Below are positions 30,775 through 40,423 of a stretch of DNA of 64,000 bases, one piece after another (the first letter of the stretch is position 1; the number at the start of each line of letters is the position of its first letter). Position numbers and translations under genes: made by a program. The stretch spans positions 124,001 through 188,000 of the forward strand of contig NZ_BTFW01000001.1 of the NCBI RefSeq assembly GCF_033242265.1, in the 5' to 3' direction. The notes under the pieces are model-generated. The model worked only from the letters and a program-made list of their open reading frames with translations, was not told where the DNA came from and ran no database searches. This DNA comes from Novosphingobium sp. IK01 (GTDB taxonomy: Bacteria; Pseudomonadota; Alphaproteobacteria; Sphingomonadales; Sphingomonadaceae).

Positions 30775-31401
30775 TCAGGCATTCTTGTCGGCTTCCGCTT
30801 CGGGGGCGGCAGGGGTTTGGCTGGCATCGGCAGCCTTGGCTTCGGGCGCTTCGGCCTGTGCGGTTTCAGTTTGCGGCTTGCTGCGGAACATCCGGGCGAC
30901 GAGGAAGCCGGCGACAGCGGCCACGCCCAGCGCGGCGACGGGCCGTGCGCGGACCAGATCCTTGATATCCTCGCCCAGTTCGGCAAAGTCCCTGGAGGCG
31001 AGCTTGTCGGCGCTTTCCTCGGCCGAGCGGGCCGCCGTGCGGGCGATGTCGCCGTACTTCACGCCGAACTTCTGGTCGAGCGTCTCGGTCACGCCCGCCA
31101 GGGCCTGGCCGACATAGGCAAGCGCGTCGCTGGCATAGGCCTTGCCCTCGTGGGCGAAGTGGGCGCCCTTGTCGATGGCGACATCCTTGACCTCGATGGC
31201 GATGGCCTTGGCTTCCTCGGTCCAGTCGATGGCGGTGTCGGCGGCCTTGTCCACGATGCCGCCCACCATCTCGCGGGCCTTGCCACATGCGGTGGCGGGG
31301 GCTGGAGCGGGAGTCGGGGCCGGGGTCAGGGCAGTGCCAGGGCCACTTCCGGTCACGGCGCCTGTTGTGGCGAGCGCGTTTTCAGGTTCGGAGTCGGCCA
31401 T
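30775..31401 (-). CDS. Predicted membrane-anchored DUF883 (YqjD/ElaB)-like protein
   Basis: First gene of the minus-strand cluster, 208 residues. After a Pro/Ala/Thr-rich N-terminus (residues 20-37) comes a long amphipathic helical region with EMVGGIVDKAADTAIDWTEEAKA. Near residues 155-178 is a single membrane helix in RARPVAALGVAAVAGFLVARMF followed by RSK. That last block closely recalls the C-terminal anchor of YqjD/ElaB (DUF883), proteins that tether ribosomes to the membrane in stationary phase. A Pro/Ala/Glu tail follows. The start at 31401 follows GAAAGGAATTC; the longer frame to 31542 has no support. Confidence 0.72.
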   Translation of the reverse strand: MADSEPENALATTGAVTGSGPGTALTPAPTPAPAPATACGKAREMVGGIVDKAADTAIDWTEEAKAIAIEVKDVAIDKGAHFAHEGKAYASDALAYVGQALAGVTETLDQKFGVKYGDIARTAARSAEESADKLASRDFAELGEDIKDLVRARPVAALGVAAVAGFLVARMFRSKPQTETAQAEAPEAKAADASQTPAAPEAEADKNA

Positions 31402-33000
<1,599 letters not shown>

Positions 33001-33020
33001 TCTTTTCGGATCAAGGACGC

Positions 33021-33056
33021 AAAAAAAGGCCGGGTGGGAAACCACCCGGCCTTTTT
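33021..33056. terminator. Bidirectional terminator between eno and ribH
   Basis: GGCCGGGTGG and CCACCCGGCC form a 10-bp stem with a short loop, flanked by seven A and five T. It serves both convergent genes. Confidence 0.93.
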
Positions 33057-33079
33057 CATGCGCTTGCAGGCTGGGATGT

Positions 33080-33499
33080 TCAGCCGAACTTCTGCTTGAG
33101 GTCGTAGAGCGCGACAGCCGCCTTGGCCGCTTCGCCACCCTTGTCCTTCTGGGCCGGGTCGGCGCGGACGAGGGCCTGCTCTTCGTTCTCGACCGTCAGG
33201 ATGCCGTTGCCTATGGCGATGCCGTCCATCGTCAGCGCCATGATCCCGCGCGCGCTTTCGCCCGCGACGATCTCGAAGTGGTAGGTTTCGCCCCGGATCA
33301 CCACGCCGATGGCGACATAGCCGTCATAGTCGCCGCTGCCTTCGGCCAGCGCGATGGCGGCGGGGATTTCGAGCGCGCCGGGCACGGTGATGACTTCGGC
33401 CTTGTGGCCCGCTGCCTTGAGCGCGGCGCGCGCGCCGGCCACCAGCTTGTCGTTGAGGTGGTCGTAGAAGCGGGCTTCGACGATGAGGAACTTGGCCAA
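33080..33499 (-). CDS. ribH: 6,7-dimethyl-8-ribityllumazine synthase
   Basis: Condenses 5-amino-6-ribitylaminouracil with 3,4-dihydroxy-2-butanone 4-phosphate, the penultimate step of riboflavin synthesis. The 139-residue protein starts with TTG ([18 protein letters not shown]). GGAG overlaps the end of ribBA at a suitable distance, and no ATG is available nearby. Motifs are [14 protein letters not shown], the catalytic region [24 protein letters not shown] and [12 protein letters not shown]. It follows ribBA by five bases, so both enzymes that make and use the butanone phosphate are co-expressed. Confidence 0.95.
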   Translation of the reverse strand: MAKFLIVEARFYDHLNDKLVAGARAALKAAGHKAEVITVPGALEIPAAIALAEGSGDYDGYVAIGVVIRGETYHFEIVAGESARGIMALTMDGIAIGNGILTVENEEQALVRADPAQKDKGGEAAKAAVALYDLKQKFG

Positions 33500-33504
33500 G
33501 AGAC

Positions 33505-34770
33505 TTACTCCGCAGGAATCGGGCGTTCGCCCGCGATGGTCAGCCCATAGCCTTCGATCGCGACAAGCGTACGGTGGGAATTGGTGAGCAGGATCATGTC
33601 CTGGATGCCGAGGTCGGCGAGGATCTGGGCGCCGATGCCATAGACGCGCAAGTCCATGTCTTCCTTGGGCGCGCCGCCGCGCAGGGGGTCGCTGTCGGCG
33701 CTGGGGAAAAGCAGCACGATCACGCCTGCGCCCTCGCGGCCGATCTCGTCCATCGCGCGCTGGAGCGTGCGCTTGCGCGCGCCGGGGCGGCCGAGCAGGT
33801 CGTCGAGCGCCGAGAACGAATGGACACGGGTGAGCGTGGGCTTGCCCGCTTCGACCTGTCCCTTTTGCAGGACGAGGCTTTCGGTGCCGTCGACCTTGTT
33901 GCGATAGGTCAGCACGCGCCAGTCGCCGCCATAGTCCGAGGTGAACGGCACGTCGGCAATGCGCTCGACAAGATGGTCGTGGCGGCGGCGATAGGCGATC
34001 AGGTCGCGGATCGTGCCGATCTTGAGGCCGTGGCGGCGCGCGAAGGGGACGAGGTCGTCCATGCGGGCCATCGTGCCGTCGTCCTTCATGATCTCGCAGA
34101 TCACGCCCGACGGGTTGAGCCCGGCGAGCCGCGCGATGTCGACCGCCGCTTCGGTATGGCCGGTGCGGACGAGAACGCCGCCGTCGCGCGCGATCAGCGG
34201 GAAGATGTGACCGGGGGTGACGATGTCGGCCTTGGTCTTGGACGGATCGATGGCGACGGTCACGGTGCGGGCGCGGTCGTGCGCGGAAATGCCGGTGGTG
34301 ACGCCCTCGCGGGCCTCGATCGAGGTGGTGAAGGCGGTTTCGTGGCGGGTGCCGTTGTGGCGGCTCATCAGTTCGAGGCCGAGTTCCTCGACGCGGCTGC
34401 GGGTGAGCGTCAGGCAGATCAGGCCGCGCCCGTGGGTGGCCATGAAGTTGATCGCATCGGGCGTGGCCATCTGCGCGGGGATGATGAGGTCGCCCTCGTT
34501 CTCGCGGTCCTCGTCGTCGACGAGGATGAACATGCGCCCGTTGCGGGCTTCCTCTATGATTTCCTCGATGGTGGCGATGGCGGGGCCTTCGTCGCCTTCG
34601 GAAAGCACGCGTTCGAGCTTGGCGAGGGTGTCGGCGGTGGGGTTCCAGCCGGGCGAGGTGCATTCGCGCAAGGTGTTGGCGTGGAGGCCGGCGGCGCGGG
34701 CGAGCCCGGCGCGCGACATGCCGCCCTCGACGACGAGCTTGCGGACGCGTTCGATGAGGTCAGTGGACAT
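33505..34770 (-). CDS. ribBA: HTH-fused 3,4-dihydroxy-2-butanone 4-phosphate synthase with degenerate GTP cyclohydrolase II domain
   Basis: Protein of 421 residues. Residues about 5-57 ([21 protein letters not shown], then [28 protein letters not shown]) form a helix-turn-helix of the Cro/C1 (XRE) kind, absent from ordinary RibBA. Residues about 62-270 are the butanone phosphate synthase domain, with [12 protein letters not shown] and [27 protein letters not shown]. The rest aligns with GTP cyclohydrolase II ([10 protein letters not shown]), but the Cys motif that binds catalytic zinc (C-x10-CxC) is missing, so that activity is doubtful. The likely product is therefore RibB activity plus DNA binding. 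Two identical-type palindromes lie directly upstream. ribH follows after five bases. Confidence 0.9.
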   Translation of the reverse strand: MSTDLIERVRKLVVEGGMSRAGLARAAGLHANTLRECTSPGWNPTADTLAKLERVLSEGDEGPAIATIEEIIEEARNGRMFILVDDEDRENEGDLIIPAQMATPDAINFMATHGRGLICLTLTRSRVEELGLELMSRHNGTRHETAFTTSIEAREGVTTGISAHDRARTVTVAIDPSKTKADIVTPGHIFPLIARDGGVLVRTGHTEAAVDIARLAGLNPSGVICEIMKDDGTMARMDDLVPFARRHGLKIGTIRDLIAYRRRHDHLVERIADVPFTSDYGGDWRVLTYRNKVDGTESLVLQKGQVEAGKPTLTRVHSFSALDDLLGRPGARKRTLQRAMDEIGREGAGVIVLLFPSADSDPLRGGAPKEDMDLRVYGIGAQILADLGIQDMILLTNSHRTLVAIEGYGLTIAGERPIPAE

Positions 34771-34782
34771 GGGTGCCGTTTG

Positions 34783-34798
34783 TCACATCGGAATGTGA
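34783..34798. promoter_or_regulatory. Candidate operator 1 upstream of ribBA
   Basis: Perfect inverted repeat TCACA-N6-TGTGA, starting 13 bases upstream of the ribBA ATG. It has the same arms and spacing as operator 2, and the repeats begin 31 bp apart, close to three helical turns. The N-terminal helix-turn-helix of RibBA is an obvious candidate reader. Confidence 0.6.
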
Positions 34799-34813
34799 TG
34801 CGCAAGCAGGATG

Positions 34814-34829
34814 TCACACCACTATGTGA
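34814..34829. promoter_or_regulatory. Candidate operator 2 upstream of ribBA
   Basis: Second copy of TCACA-N6-TGTGA, with different spacer bases (ccacta against tcggaa). A weak promoter-like pair on the minus strand, ATGACA (34857-34852) and GAAAAT (34834-34829) 17 bases apart, ends at its edge. A bound protein would therefore cover the likely start point. Confidence 0.6.
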
Positions 34830-34853
34830 TTTTCATCGTGGCATGAGGATTTG

Positions 34854-35798
34854 TCATAGCGGCTGCCCACAGGCCGTGGCGGGCATGTCCAGATCGGCGC
34901 GGGTCATCAGCGTCGGATCGGTCATCGCGTCCAGATAGGCGATCAGCGGCGCGGTGGCGCCGGGCGCGAGATCAAGGTGGTGGCGGGCAATCGCGCTTGC
35001 AAGGCTCGGCGCGCTGCCATCGTGCCACCAGGGGCCGGTAAGGGCGACATTGCGCAGCGAGGGGGTGCGCAGGGCGCCCCGGTCGGCCTCGCGTCCGGTG
35101 GCGTCCATCAGTCCGCGTTCGGCCTGATCGGGCGTCAGGTCGATGCGATGATAGGCAAAGTCGGTGAAGTCCGGCCCGGCGTGGCAGGCCGCGCAGTGGC
35201 GCGCGAACAGGGCCTTGCCCGCCTTTGCGGCAGGGGGCAGGGGCCCCTGATCCACGGGGGCACGGGTTGCGGTGATCGTGCGCTCGAACGCGGCGAGGGC
35301 GAGGGCGAGGGTGCCCGTATCGATCCGGCCTTGCTGCGCGGGAAAGGCGCGCGCGAACATCGCTTTGTAGCAGGCCTGTCCGCCCAGGCGTCGCGCAAAT
35401 TCTCTCGCCCGGCCTTTCATCCCCATTTCCACCGGATGGGTGCCGAACAACGGCGTTTCGACCTGCCGTTCGAGCGTGGTCATCGCCGGATCGGCCATGG
35501 TCAGGCGGGCAAAGCGCCCGACATTGGCGAGGCCGGGCACATTGCGCAGGCCGGGTTCGTCCGTCACGCCCGGATGGGTGGTATTGCCATCGGCAAAGGC
35601 GTGGCGCTGTTCATGGCAGGTGGCACAGGCCATCGTGCCATTGGCCGAGAGATCGGCGTCGTAGAACAGTCGCCGCCCCAGTTCGACGCGCGCGGCCACA
35701 AGAGAATGGGGGGCGGGAACCGGCGTTCCCTGCCCGCCACGGGGCGCGAGCACGAGGGCGCCTGCCAGTGCGGCGAGCGAGAATGAAGCGAGGCGCAT
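34854..35798 (-). CDS. Secreted di-heme cytochrome c peroxidase family protein
   Basis: Periplasmic c-type cytochrome of 314 residues. The signal peptide is at residues 1-24. Two heme-binding CxxCH motifs occur at residues 58-62 (CATCH) and 202-206 (CAACH), the layout of bacterial di-heme peroxidases and of MauG/MbnH-like enzymes. Flanking motifs include ELGRRLFYDADLSANGTMACATCH and LRTPSLRNVALTGPWWHDGSAPSL. It is followed by no partner; upstream on the same strand, 6 bp away, is an unknown secreted protein, and a TonB receptor is divergent. The substrate could be peroxide, a metal or a partner protein; a peroxidase role is not proven. Confidence 0.87.
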   Translation of the reverse strand: MRLASFSLAALAGALVLAPRGGQGTPVPAPHSLVAARVELGRRLFYDADLSANGTMACATCHEQRHAFADGNTTHPGVTDEPGLRNVPGLANVGRFARLTMADPAMTTLERQVETPLFGTHPVEMGMKGRAREFARRLGGQACYKAMFARAFPAQQGRIDTGTLALALAAFERTITATRAPVDQGPLPPAAKAGKALFARHCAACHAGPDFTDFAYHRIDLTPDQAERGLMDATGREADRGALRTPSLRNVALTGPWWHDGSAPSLASAIARHHLDLAPGATAPLIAYLDAMTDPTLMTRADLDMPATACGQPL

Positions 35799-35804
35799 GG
35801 GAAG

Positions 35805-36371
35805 TCAGTCCTGCGGCACGACCAGCACGGTGACCTCGGGCGTGCCATTGGCGGCGACTTGCAGGACATAATCGCCTGCATCGAGCGCGAAATCGACGAT
35901 CTTGCGAATGCCGGTGCAGGCCGGGCCGTGGCCATGGGCTGCCGAGACCAGCGGCTTGCCCGCCCGCAGCAGGTCGATCCACGCGCCCGAGCCGAGCGCC
36001 ACGCGATAGGTGCCCGCCTTGGCGACCTGAAGGCGGACCATGCCGCCAAAGCTGACCGTCCCGCCCGGCTTTTCGGGGCGGAGCAGGTAATGCACGTCGG
36101 GCGTGGGGCGCAGGGTCAGCTTTTCGGCCTCACCCGGCGCGAGCGAGGCCATGGCGAGGCCGGGTTCGTCGGTGGCGGCGTCCATCGCGGTGGCATTGCT
36201 CCACGCGGCGAAGGCGGGCGGCGGGGCGGCCGGTTCAGCCGCGCAGGCGGGCGCCGGGGCAGGCGTGGTGGCGGGCATGTCCTGCGCCATGGCCAGGCCG
36301 GCCCATGGCGCCAATAACGTGGCCAGCGCCGAGGCGGACAGGCGGAGAAGGGCATGGCTGGGGGGATGCAT
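35805..36371 (-). CDS. Secreted protein of unknown function, paired with a di-heme cytochrome
   Basis: Protein of 188 residues. The signal peptide covers residues 1-30 (MHPPSHALLRLSASALATLLAPWAGLAMAQD split by a typical AMA-Q site). A Pro/Ala-rich segment follows. The C-terminal half looks like a beta-sandwich: HYLLRPEKPGGTVSFGG, KAGTYRVALGSGAWIDLL, then SAAHGHGPACTGIRKIVDF. The HGHGPxC segment could bind a metal or a heme edge. I recall similar sphingomonad proteins carrying misleading automatic names, so I assign no function. It overlaps no gene but is only 6 bp from the di-heme gene and divergent from a TonB receptor by 105 bp. Confidence 0.75.
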   Translation of the reverse strand: MHPPSHALLRLSASALATLLAPWAGLAMAQDMPATTPAPAPACAAEPAAPPPAFAAWSNATAMDAATDEPGLAMASLAPGEAEKLTLRPTPDVHYLLRPEKPGGTVSFGGMVRLQVAKAGTYRVALGSGAWIDLLRAGKPLVSAAHGHGPACTGIRKIVDFALDAGDYVLQVAANGTPEVTVLVVPQD

Positions 36372-36404
36372 GGTGGTCCTTCGGCTTGCTGTGTTTCTTG
36401 GAAT

Positions 36405-36419
36405 ATAGCAGATTGCTAT
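36405..36419. promoter_or_regulatory. Candidate operator between the TonB receptor and the secreted-protein gene
   Basis: Perfect inverted repeat ATAGCA-gat-TGCTAT in the 105-bp divergent gap. A second, imperfect copy (ATAGCA-tg-TGCT) starts at 36432. A metal- or redox-responsive repressor acting on both directions would fit, but no regulator is encoded beside it. Confidence 0.5.
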
Positions 36420-36476
36420 GCATTGCGGGATATAGCATGTGCTTGCGCCGAATGACCATAACATGAGGGGGCTTTC

Positions 36477-38594
36477 ATGAAATTCGCGTCTCTGGCGATC
36501 TGCGCCAGCCTCGCCATGCCGGGTATCGTTCAGGCGCGCGCCGACATGGCGCCGGATACCGGGTCGGATGTTGAGTCGGCGACTGGGGCCGATGATGCCG
36601 CCTCGGCGGCGACCGACGGAAAGGCTTTCGCGCTGGGCCAGATCGTGGTCACCGCGACCGCGCCGCAAGGGCCACAGATCGGCAGCGAGACCCTGACCGC
36701 GGCGGCCATGCGCGCCTTTGCCCGCGTCACGCTCGACGATGCGGTCAACCTCCTGCCCGGTGTGACCGGGGGCAACAGCGGGGGTACGCGCAACGAACGG
36801 CTGATCTTCGTGCGCGGGTTCGACCGCTTTCAGGTGCCGCTCTCGATCGATGGCATCCGCGTCTACCTGCCCGCCGACAACCGGCTCGACTTCGGGCGCT
36901 TCCTGACGACCGACATTGCGCAAGTGCAGGTGGCCAAGGGCTATGCCTCGGTGCTCAACGGACCGGGCGCGATGGGCGGGGCGATCAATCTGGTCACCTC
37001 GCGTCCGACCCGCGCCTTCGAGGGGGAGGCCGGTGGCCAGCTCAACCTTGGCCACGAGGGCGAATATGGCGGCTATTCGGTCTATGCCCGGCTGGGGACG
37101 GCGCACGAGAAGTGGTATGCGCAAGCCTCCATCGCGCGCAATTTCACCGATCACTGGGATCTGGCGGGCGGCTATCGCGCCGTCGCCGGATCGCCCCAGC
37201 CCGAAGGGCACCGTGCCTTTTCGCGCAGCGGCGACTGGCGCGTGAACGCCAAGATCGGCTTCACCCCCAATGCGACCGATGAATACAGCATCAATTACAC
37301 CCGTCAGGAAGGTGACAAGAACGCGCCGCTGCCGGTCACCAGTCTGGCGTCGAGCCAGCGCTACTGGACCTGGCCCTACTGGAACATCGACAGCCTCTAT
37401 TTCCTCTCGACCACGGCGCTGGGCGACAAGGCGACCTTCAAGACCCGAGCCTATCTCAACTCGTTCGACAACCTGCTCTCGTCGTGGGATGGCATCACCC
37501 AGACCACGCAGACGCGCGGCTATGCGTTCAACAGCTATTATGCCGACAAGGCCTGGGGCGGATCGGGCGAACTCGACGTGGCGCTGACCCCGGCAGACAA
37601 GCTGAGCCTTGCCCTGTTCTATCGCCGCGACCGGCATATCGAGTGGCAGCAGGGCTTCCCCTCGGGCGCGACCGAGCCGCAGCAGGTGACGAGCGAGGAC
37701 ACCTGGAGCCTCGCGCTCGAAAACCATCTGTCGATCACCCCTGCGGTCGAACTGACGCTGGGTGGCAGCTACGACTGGCGCAACCTGATCAAGGCGCAGG
37801 ACTATGCCAATGGCGCGCTGATCAACTATCCGCTGCGTAACGACGGCGCGCTCAACGGGCAGGCGCAGCTGGTCTGGACGGTTGACCGGGCCACACGGGT
37901 CCATGGCAGCGTGTCCTCGCGCGTGCGCTTTCCCACCCTGTTCGAGCGTTTCAGCACCCAGTTCGGCACGGCGGCCTCGAACCCCACGCTCAAGGCTGAG
38001 CGGGCGACCAATGTCGATCTGGGCGCAAGCCACGATTTTGGCGGGGTCAATGTCGAGGGCGCGGCGTTCTACAGCCATGTCGCCGATGCCATTGTCGCCG
38101 TGCAGCCCGAGGGCTTCACCGGCACCACCATGCAGCGCCAGAATCTGGGCGATGGCGATTACTACGGGCTCGAACTCAATGTCTCGGCGAAGCTTCTGCC
38201 CTCGCTCGAACTGGGCGGCAACTACACCTGGACCCACCGCGATTTCACGATCACGGCTGCCGAGGCGACGACGCGGGTGCCCAATTTCATGCTGACCGGG
38301 GTGCCCGAGCACAAGGGCTTTGCCTATCTGCGCTGGACTCCGCTGGCCGGGCTCGACGTGATGCCCAACATTGCGGTCGCGTCAAGCCAGTGGTCGCCGC
38401 TGGTCACCTCGCAAAATACCTATTTGCGCACCGGGTCCTATGTTCTGGGAAATATTTCAGTAGATTACACCGTGCGCAAGGGTTTGCAGCTCGGTTTGGG
38501 GGTGCGCAACCTGTTTGACGACAATTATTCGCTCGCGGATGGCTATCCCGAGCCCGGACGCAGCTTCTTTTTGAAGGGACGTGTTTCGTTCTGA
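36477..38594 (+). CDS. TonB-dependent outer membrane receptor (siderophore/metal type)
   Basis: Outer-membrane importer of 705 residues. The signal peptide (MKFASLAICASLAMPGIVQARA) is followed by an acidic linker and a TonB-box-like LGQIVVTAT near residue 52. The plug has DDAVNLLPGVTGGNSGGTRNERLIFVRGFDRFQVPLSIDG and VQVAKGYASVLNGPGAMGGAINL; this compact plug style is common in metal-chelate receptors. The barrel ends GRSFFLKGRVSF with a terminal Phe. Divergent partners are a secreted protein and a di-heme cytochrome. The substrate is unknown; copper, iron or a metallophore are options. Confidence 0.9.
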   Translation: MKFASLAICASLAMPGIVQARADMAPDTGSDVESATGADDAASAATDGKAFALGQIVVTATAPQGPQIGSETLTAAAMRAFARVTLDDAVNLLPGVTGGNSGGTRNERLIFVRGFDRFQVPLSIDGIRVYLPADNRLDFGRFLTTDIAQVQVAKGYASVLNGPGAMGGAINLVTSRPTRAFEGEAGGQLNLGHEGEYGGYSVYARLGTAHEKWYAQASIARNFTDHWDLAGGYRAVAGSPQPEGHRAFSRSGDWRVNAKIGFTPNATDEYSINYTRQEGDKNAPLPVTSLASSQRYWTWPYWNIDSLYFLSTTALGDKATFKTRAYLNSFDNLLSSWDGITQTTQTRGYAFNSYYADKAWGGSGELDVALTPADKLSLALFYRRDRHIEWQQGFPSGATEPQQVTSEDTWSLALENHLSITPAVELTLGGSYDWRNLIKAQDYANGALINYPLRNDGALNGQAQLVWTVDRATRVHGSVSSRVRFPTLFERFSTQFGTAASNPTLKAERATNVDLGASHDFGGVNVEGAAFYSHVADAIVAVQPEGFTGTTMQRQNLGDGDYYGLELNVSAKLLPSLELGGNYTWTHRDFTITAAEATTRVPNFMLTGVPEHKGFAYLRWTPLAGLDVMPNIAVASSQWSPLVTSQNTYLRTGSYVLGNISVDYTVRKGLQLGLGVRNLFDDNYSLADGYPEPGRSFFLKGRVSF

Positions 38595-38738
38595 AGACAG
38601 GAGGGGCTGTGCAACATCTTGCGCGCCCTTGTCTTTTCGTTCCCCGTGCCTAGCTCTTGCCCGGCAGGTGGCGCAACGGCGCGCCTTCTGTCGGGCCAGA
38701 GTTGTTGGCAACGCAGGGGCGATGGAGGCTTTTGGTCC

Positions 38739-39377
38739 GTGGAGTTCGATTTTTCTGTCCTGTCCGGGGCGGACCGCTACAAGCTGATGAGCGCCTCGAT
38801 CACGCCGCGCCCGATTGCCTGGATCACCAGTCTGTCGCGGCAGGGGGCGTGCAATACCGCGCCCTTCAGCTTCTTCAACATGGTCTCGGCCGATCCGCCG
38901 CTTCTGGCCATGGGGCTGATGCGCCGCCCGGATGGCGCCCACAAGGACACCGCCGCCAACATTCTCGAAACCGGCGAATTCGTCGTCCACCTGGTGTCGC
39001 AGGCCGATGCCCCGCTGATGAATTTCACCGCCATCGATGCCCCGCCCGGCTTTGACGAGGCGGCCCATGCCGGGCTCGATCTGGTGCCCTCCAGCCTCGT
39101 GGCGCCCCCGCGCATCGCCAGCGCGCCGGTGGCCATGGAGTGCAGGCTGTTCCAGGCGACCGAGGCGGGCAAGACCACGGTGGTTCTGGGGCAAGTGCTC
39201 CGTTTCCATATCGCCGACCGTTTTGTCGATCCCGCGCGCCTTCATGTCGATACGATGGCGATGGATCTGGTGGCGCGGATGCACGGGCGCGGCTGGTATG
39301 CCCGGAACGACGCCTCGCTCCAGTTCGAGCGGCCCGACTTCGCGGCGTGGCAGGCCGGGCATCCCTCCGGGGAATGA
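38739..39377 (+). CDS. Flavin reductase-like (FMN-binding split barrel) protein
   Basis: Predicted FMN-binding oxidoreductase of 212 residues. A GTG start at 38739 gives VEFDFSVLSGADRYKLMSASITPRPIAWITSLS, the usual N-terminus of the family, with GGAG upstream. The frame is open from 38619, but the extra residues are Arg/Cys-rich and not family-like. NTAPFSFFNMVSADPPLLAMGLMRR and LETGEFVVHLVS are FMN-binding barrel motifs. It lies 50 bp before a pirin gene. Family members reduce flavins or act on aromatic or phenolic substrates; the specific reaction is not known. Confidence 0.87.
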   Translation: MEFDFSVLSGADRYKLMSASITPRPIAWITSLSRQGACNTAPFSFFNMVSADPPLLAMGLMRRPDGAHKDTAANILETGEFVVHLVSQADAPLMNFTAIDAPPGFDEAAHAGLDLVPSSLVAPPRIASAPVAMECRLFQATEAGKTTVVLGQVLRFHIADRFVDPARLHVDTMAMDLVARMHGRGWYARNDASLQFERPDFAAWQAGHPSGE

Positions 39378-39426
39378 GCCGTTGTCATCGGATGCTTCAT
39401 TGAAACAAGGTCATACCGCCTCCCTC

Positions 39427-40284
39427 ATGGATATTCCCTGCACAATCCACCGGCTGCATCCGGCCCTGCGTGACGACATCGGCGATCTGGTCACCCATCG
39501 CCCGTTGCCCGGACCGGCCCTGCCCAATCTGGGGGCGTTCCTGTTCCTCAACCACCATGGGCCGCAGGTCTATGGCGCGCCCAACCGGGGGCTGCCGTTC
39601 GGGCCGCATCCCCATCGCGGTTTCGAGACGGTGACCTTCATTCTCGAAGGCGAACTGACCCACCGCGATACCGGCGGCCACGAAAGCACGATTTATGCGG
39701 GCGGCGTCCAGTGGATGACGGCGGGAAGCGGGCTGATCCATGCCGAGATCTCGTCGGAGGACTTCAAGCGCAAGGGCGGCCCGCTCGAAATCCTGCAACT
39801 CTGGGTGAACCTGCCCGCGCGCCTCAAGATGACCACGCCGCGCTATGTCGGGGTTCAGGCCGATCAGGTGCCCGTTCTTGTCGAGGATGAGGGGCGGGCG
39901 AAAGTCCATCTCGTGTCCGGCACGCGCGGCGGGATGACGGGGCCGGTGGACTCGCTGACCGGCGTGTTCATGACGTTTGCATCCATCGCGGCGGGCGGGA
40001 GGCTCGTGTTCGAGGGGCTCGCCGGGCGTGATGTGTTTTTCTACGTCGTGTCGGGCGAGGTCGTGGTTGAGGGCGAGAGCGCGCGTGCGTTCCACCTCGT
40101 CGAACTGACGCCCGGCGCGCGGGTCACGATTGCTGCGCAGCAAGACAGCGTGATCCTGTTCGGCCACGCTGCGCCCATCGTCGAACCGATCGTTTCGCAT
40201 GGGCCGTTCGTGATGAACACGGTCGGGGAAATTCACCAGGCTTACGCCGATTTTCGCGCTGGCGCCTTCGGGGCGATGGACTGA
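39427..40284 (+). CDS. Pirin family protein
   Basis: Cupin-fold protein of 285 residues. It has the pirin signature FGPHPHRGFETVTFILEGELTHRDTGGH followed by GGVQWMTAGSGLIHAEIS; the His residues and Glu of these two blocks bind iron. The C-terminal cupin half (VFFYVVSGEVVVEGE) is present. Bacterial pirins include quercetin 2,3-dioxygenases and redox-linked regulators. ATG 39427 was chosen as the natural start of the motif-bearing region. It follows the flavin reductase gene on the same strand, so a shared role in aromatic compound chemistry is possible. Confidence 0.9.
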   Translation: MDIPCTIHRLHPALRDDIGDLVTHRPLPGPALPNLGAFLFLNHHGPQVYGAPNRGLPFGPHPHRGFETVTFILEGELTHRDTGGHESTIYAGGVQWMTAGSGLIHAEISSEDFKRKGGPLEILQLWVNLPARLKMTTPRYVGVQADQVPVLVEDEGRAKVHLVSGTRGGMTGPVDSLTGVFMTFASIAAGGRLVFEGLAGRDVFFYVVSGEVVVEGESARAFHLVELTPGARVTIAAQQDSVILFGHAAPIVEPIVSHGPFVMNTVGEIHQAYADFRAGAFGAMD

Positions 40285-40423
40285 ACCGCCGGAGTGAACC
40301 GGGAACTGGCGCGATTCAAGCCGGAGGGAGGCAGGCGAGGGGCCGGTCGTTGACGGATCCCAATGTTTTGTCCGTTTCGGATGTACATTTACAGTTTCAA
40401 TGCAGGGCAATGGAGATGCTGCA

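Noticed and set aside
35805..36371. Naming the secreted unknown protein as a homogentisate 1,2-dioxygenase
   Set aside because: At 188 residues with a signal peptide it is far too short and lacks the dioxygenase iron-binding pattern.
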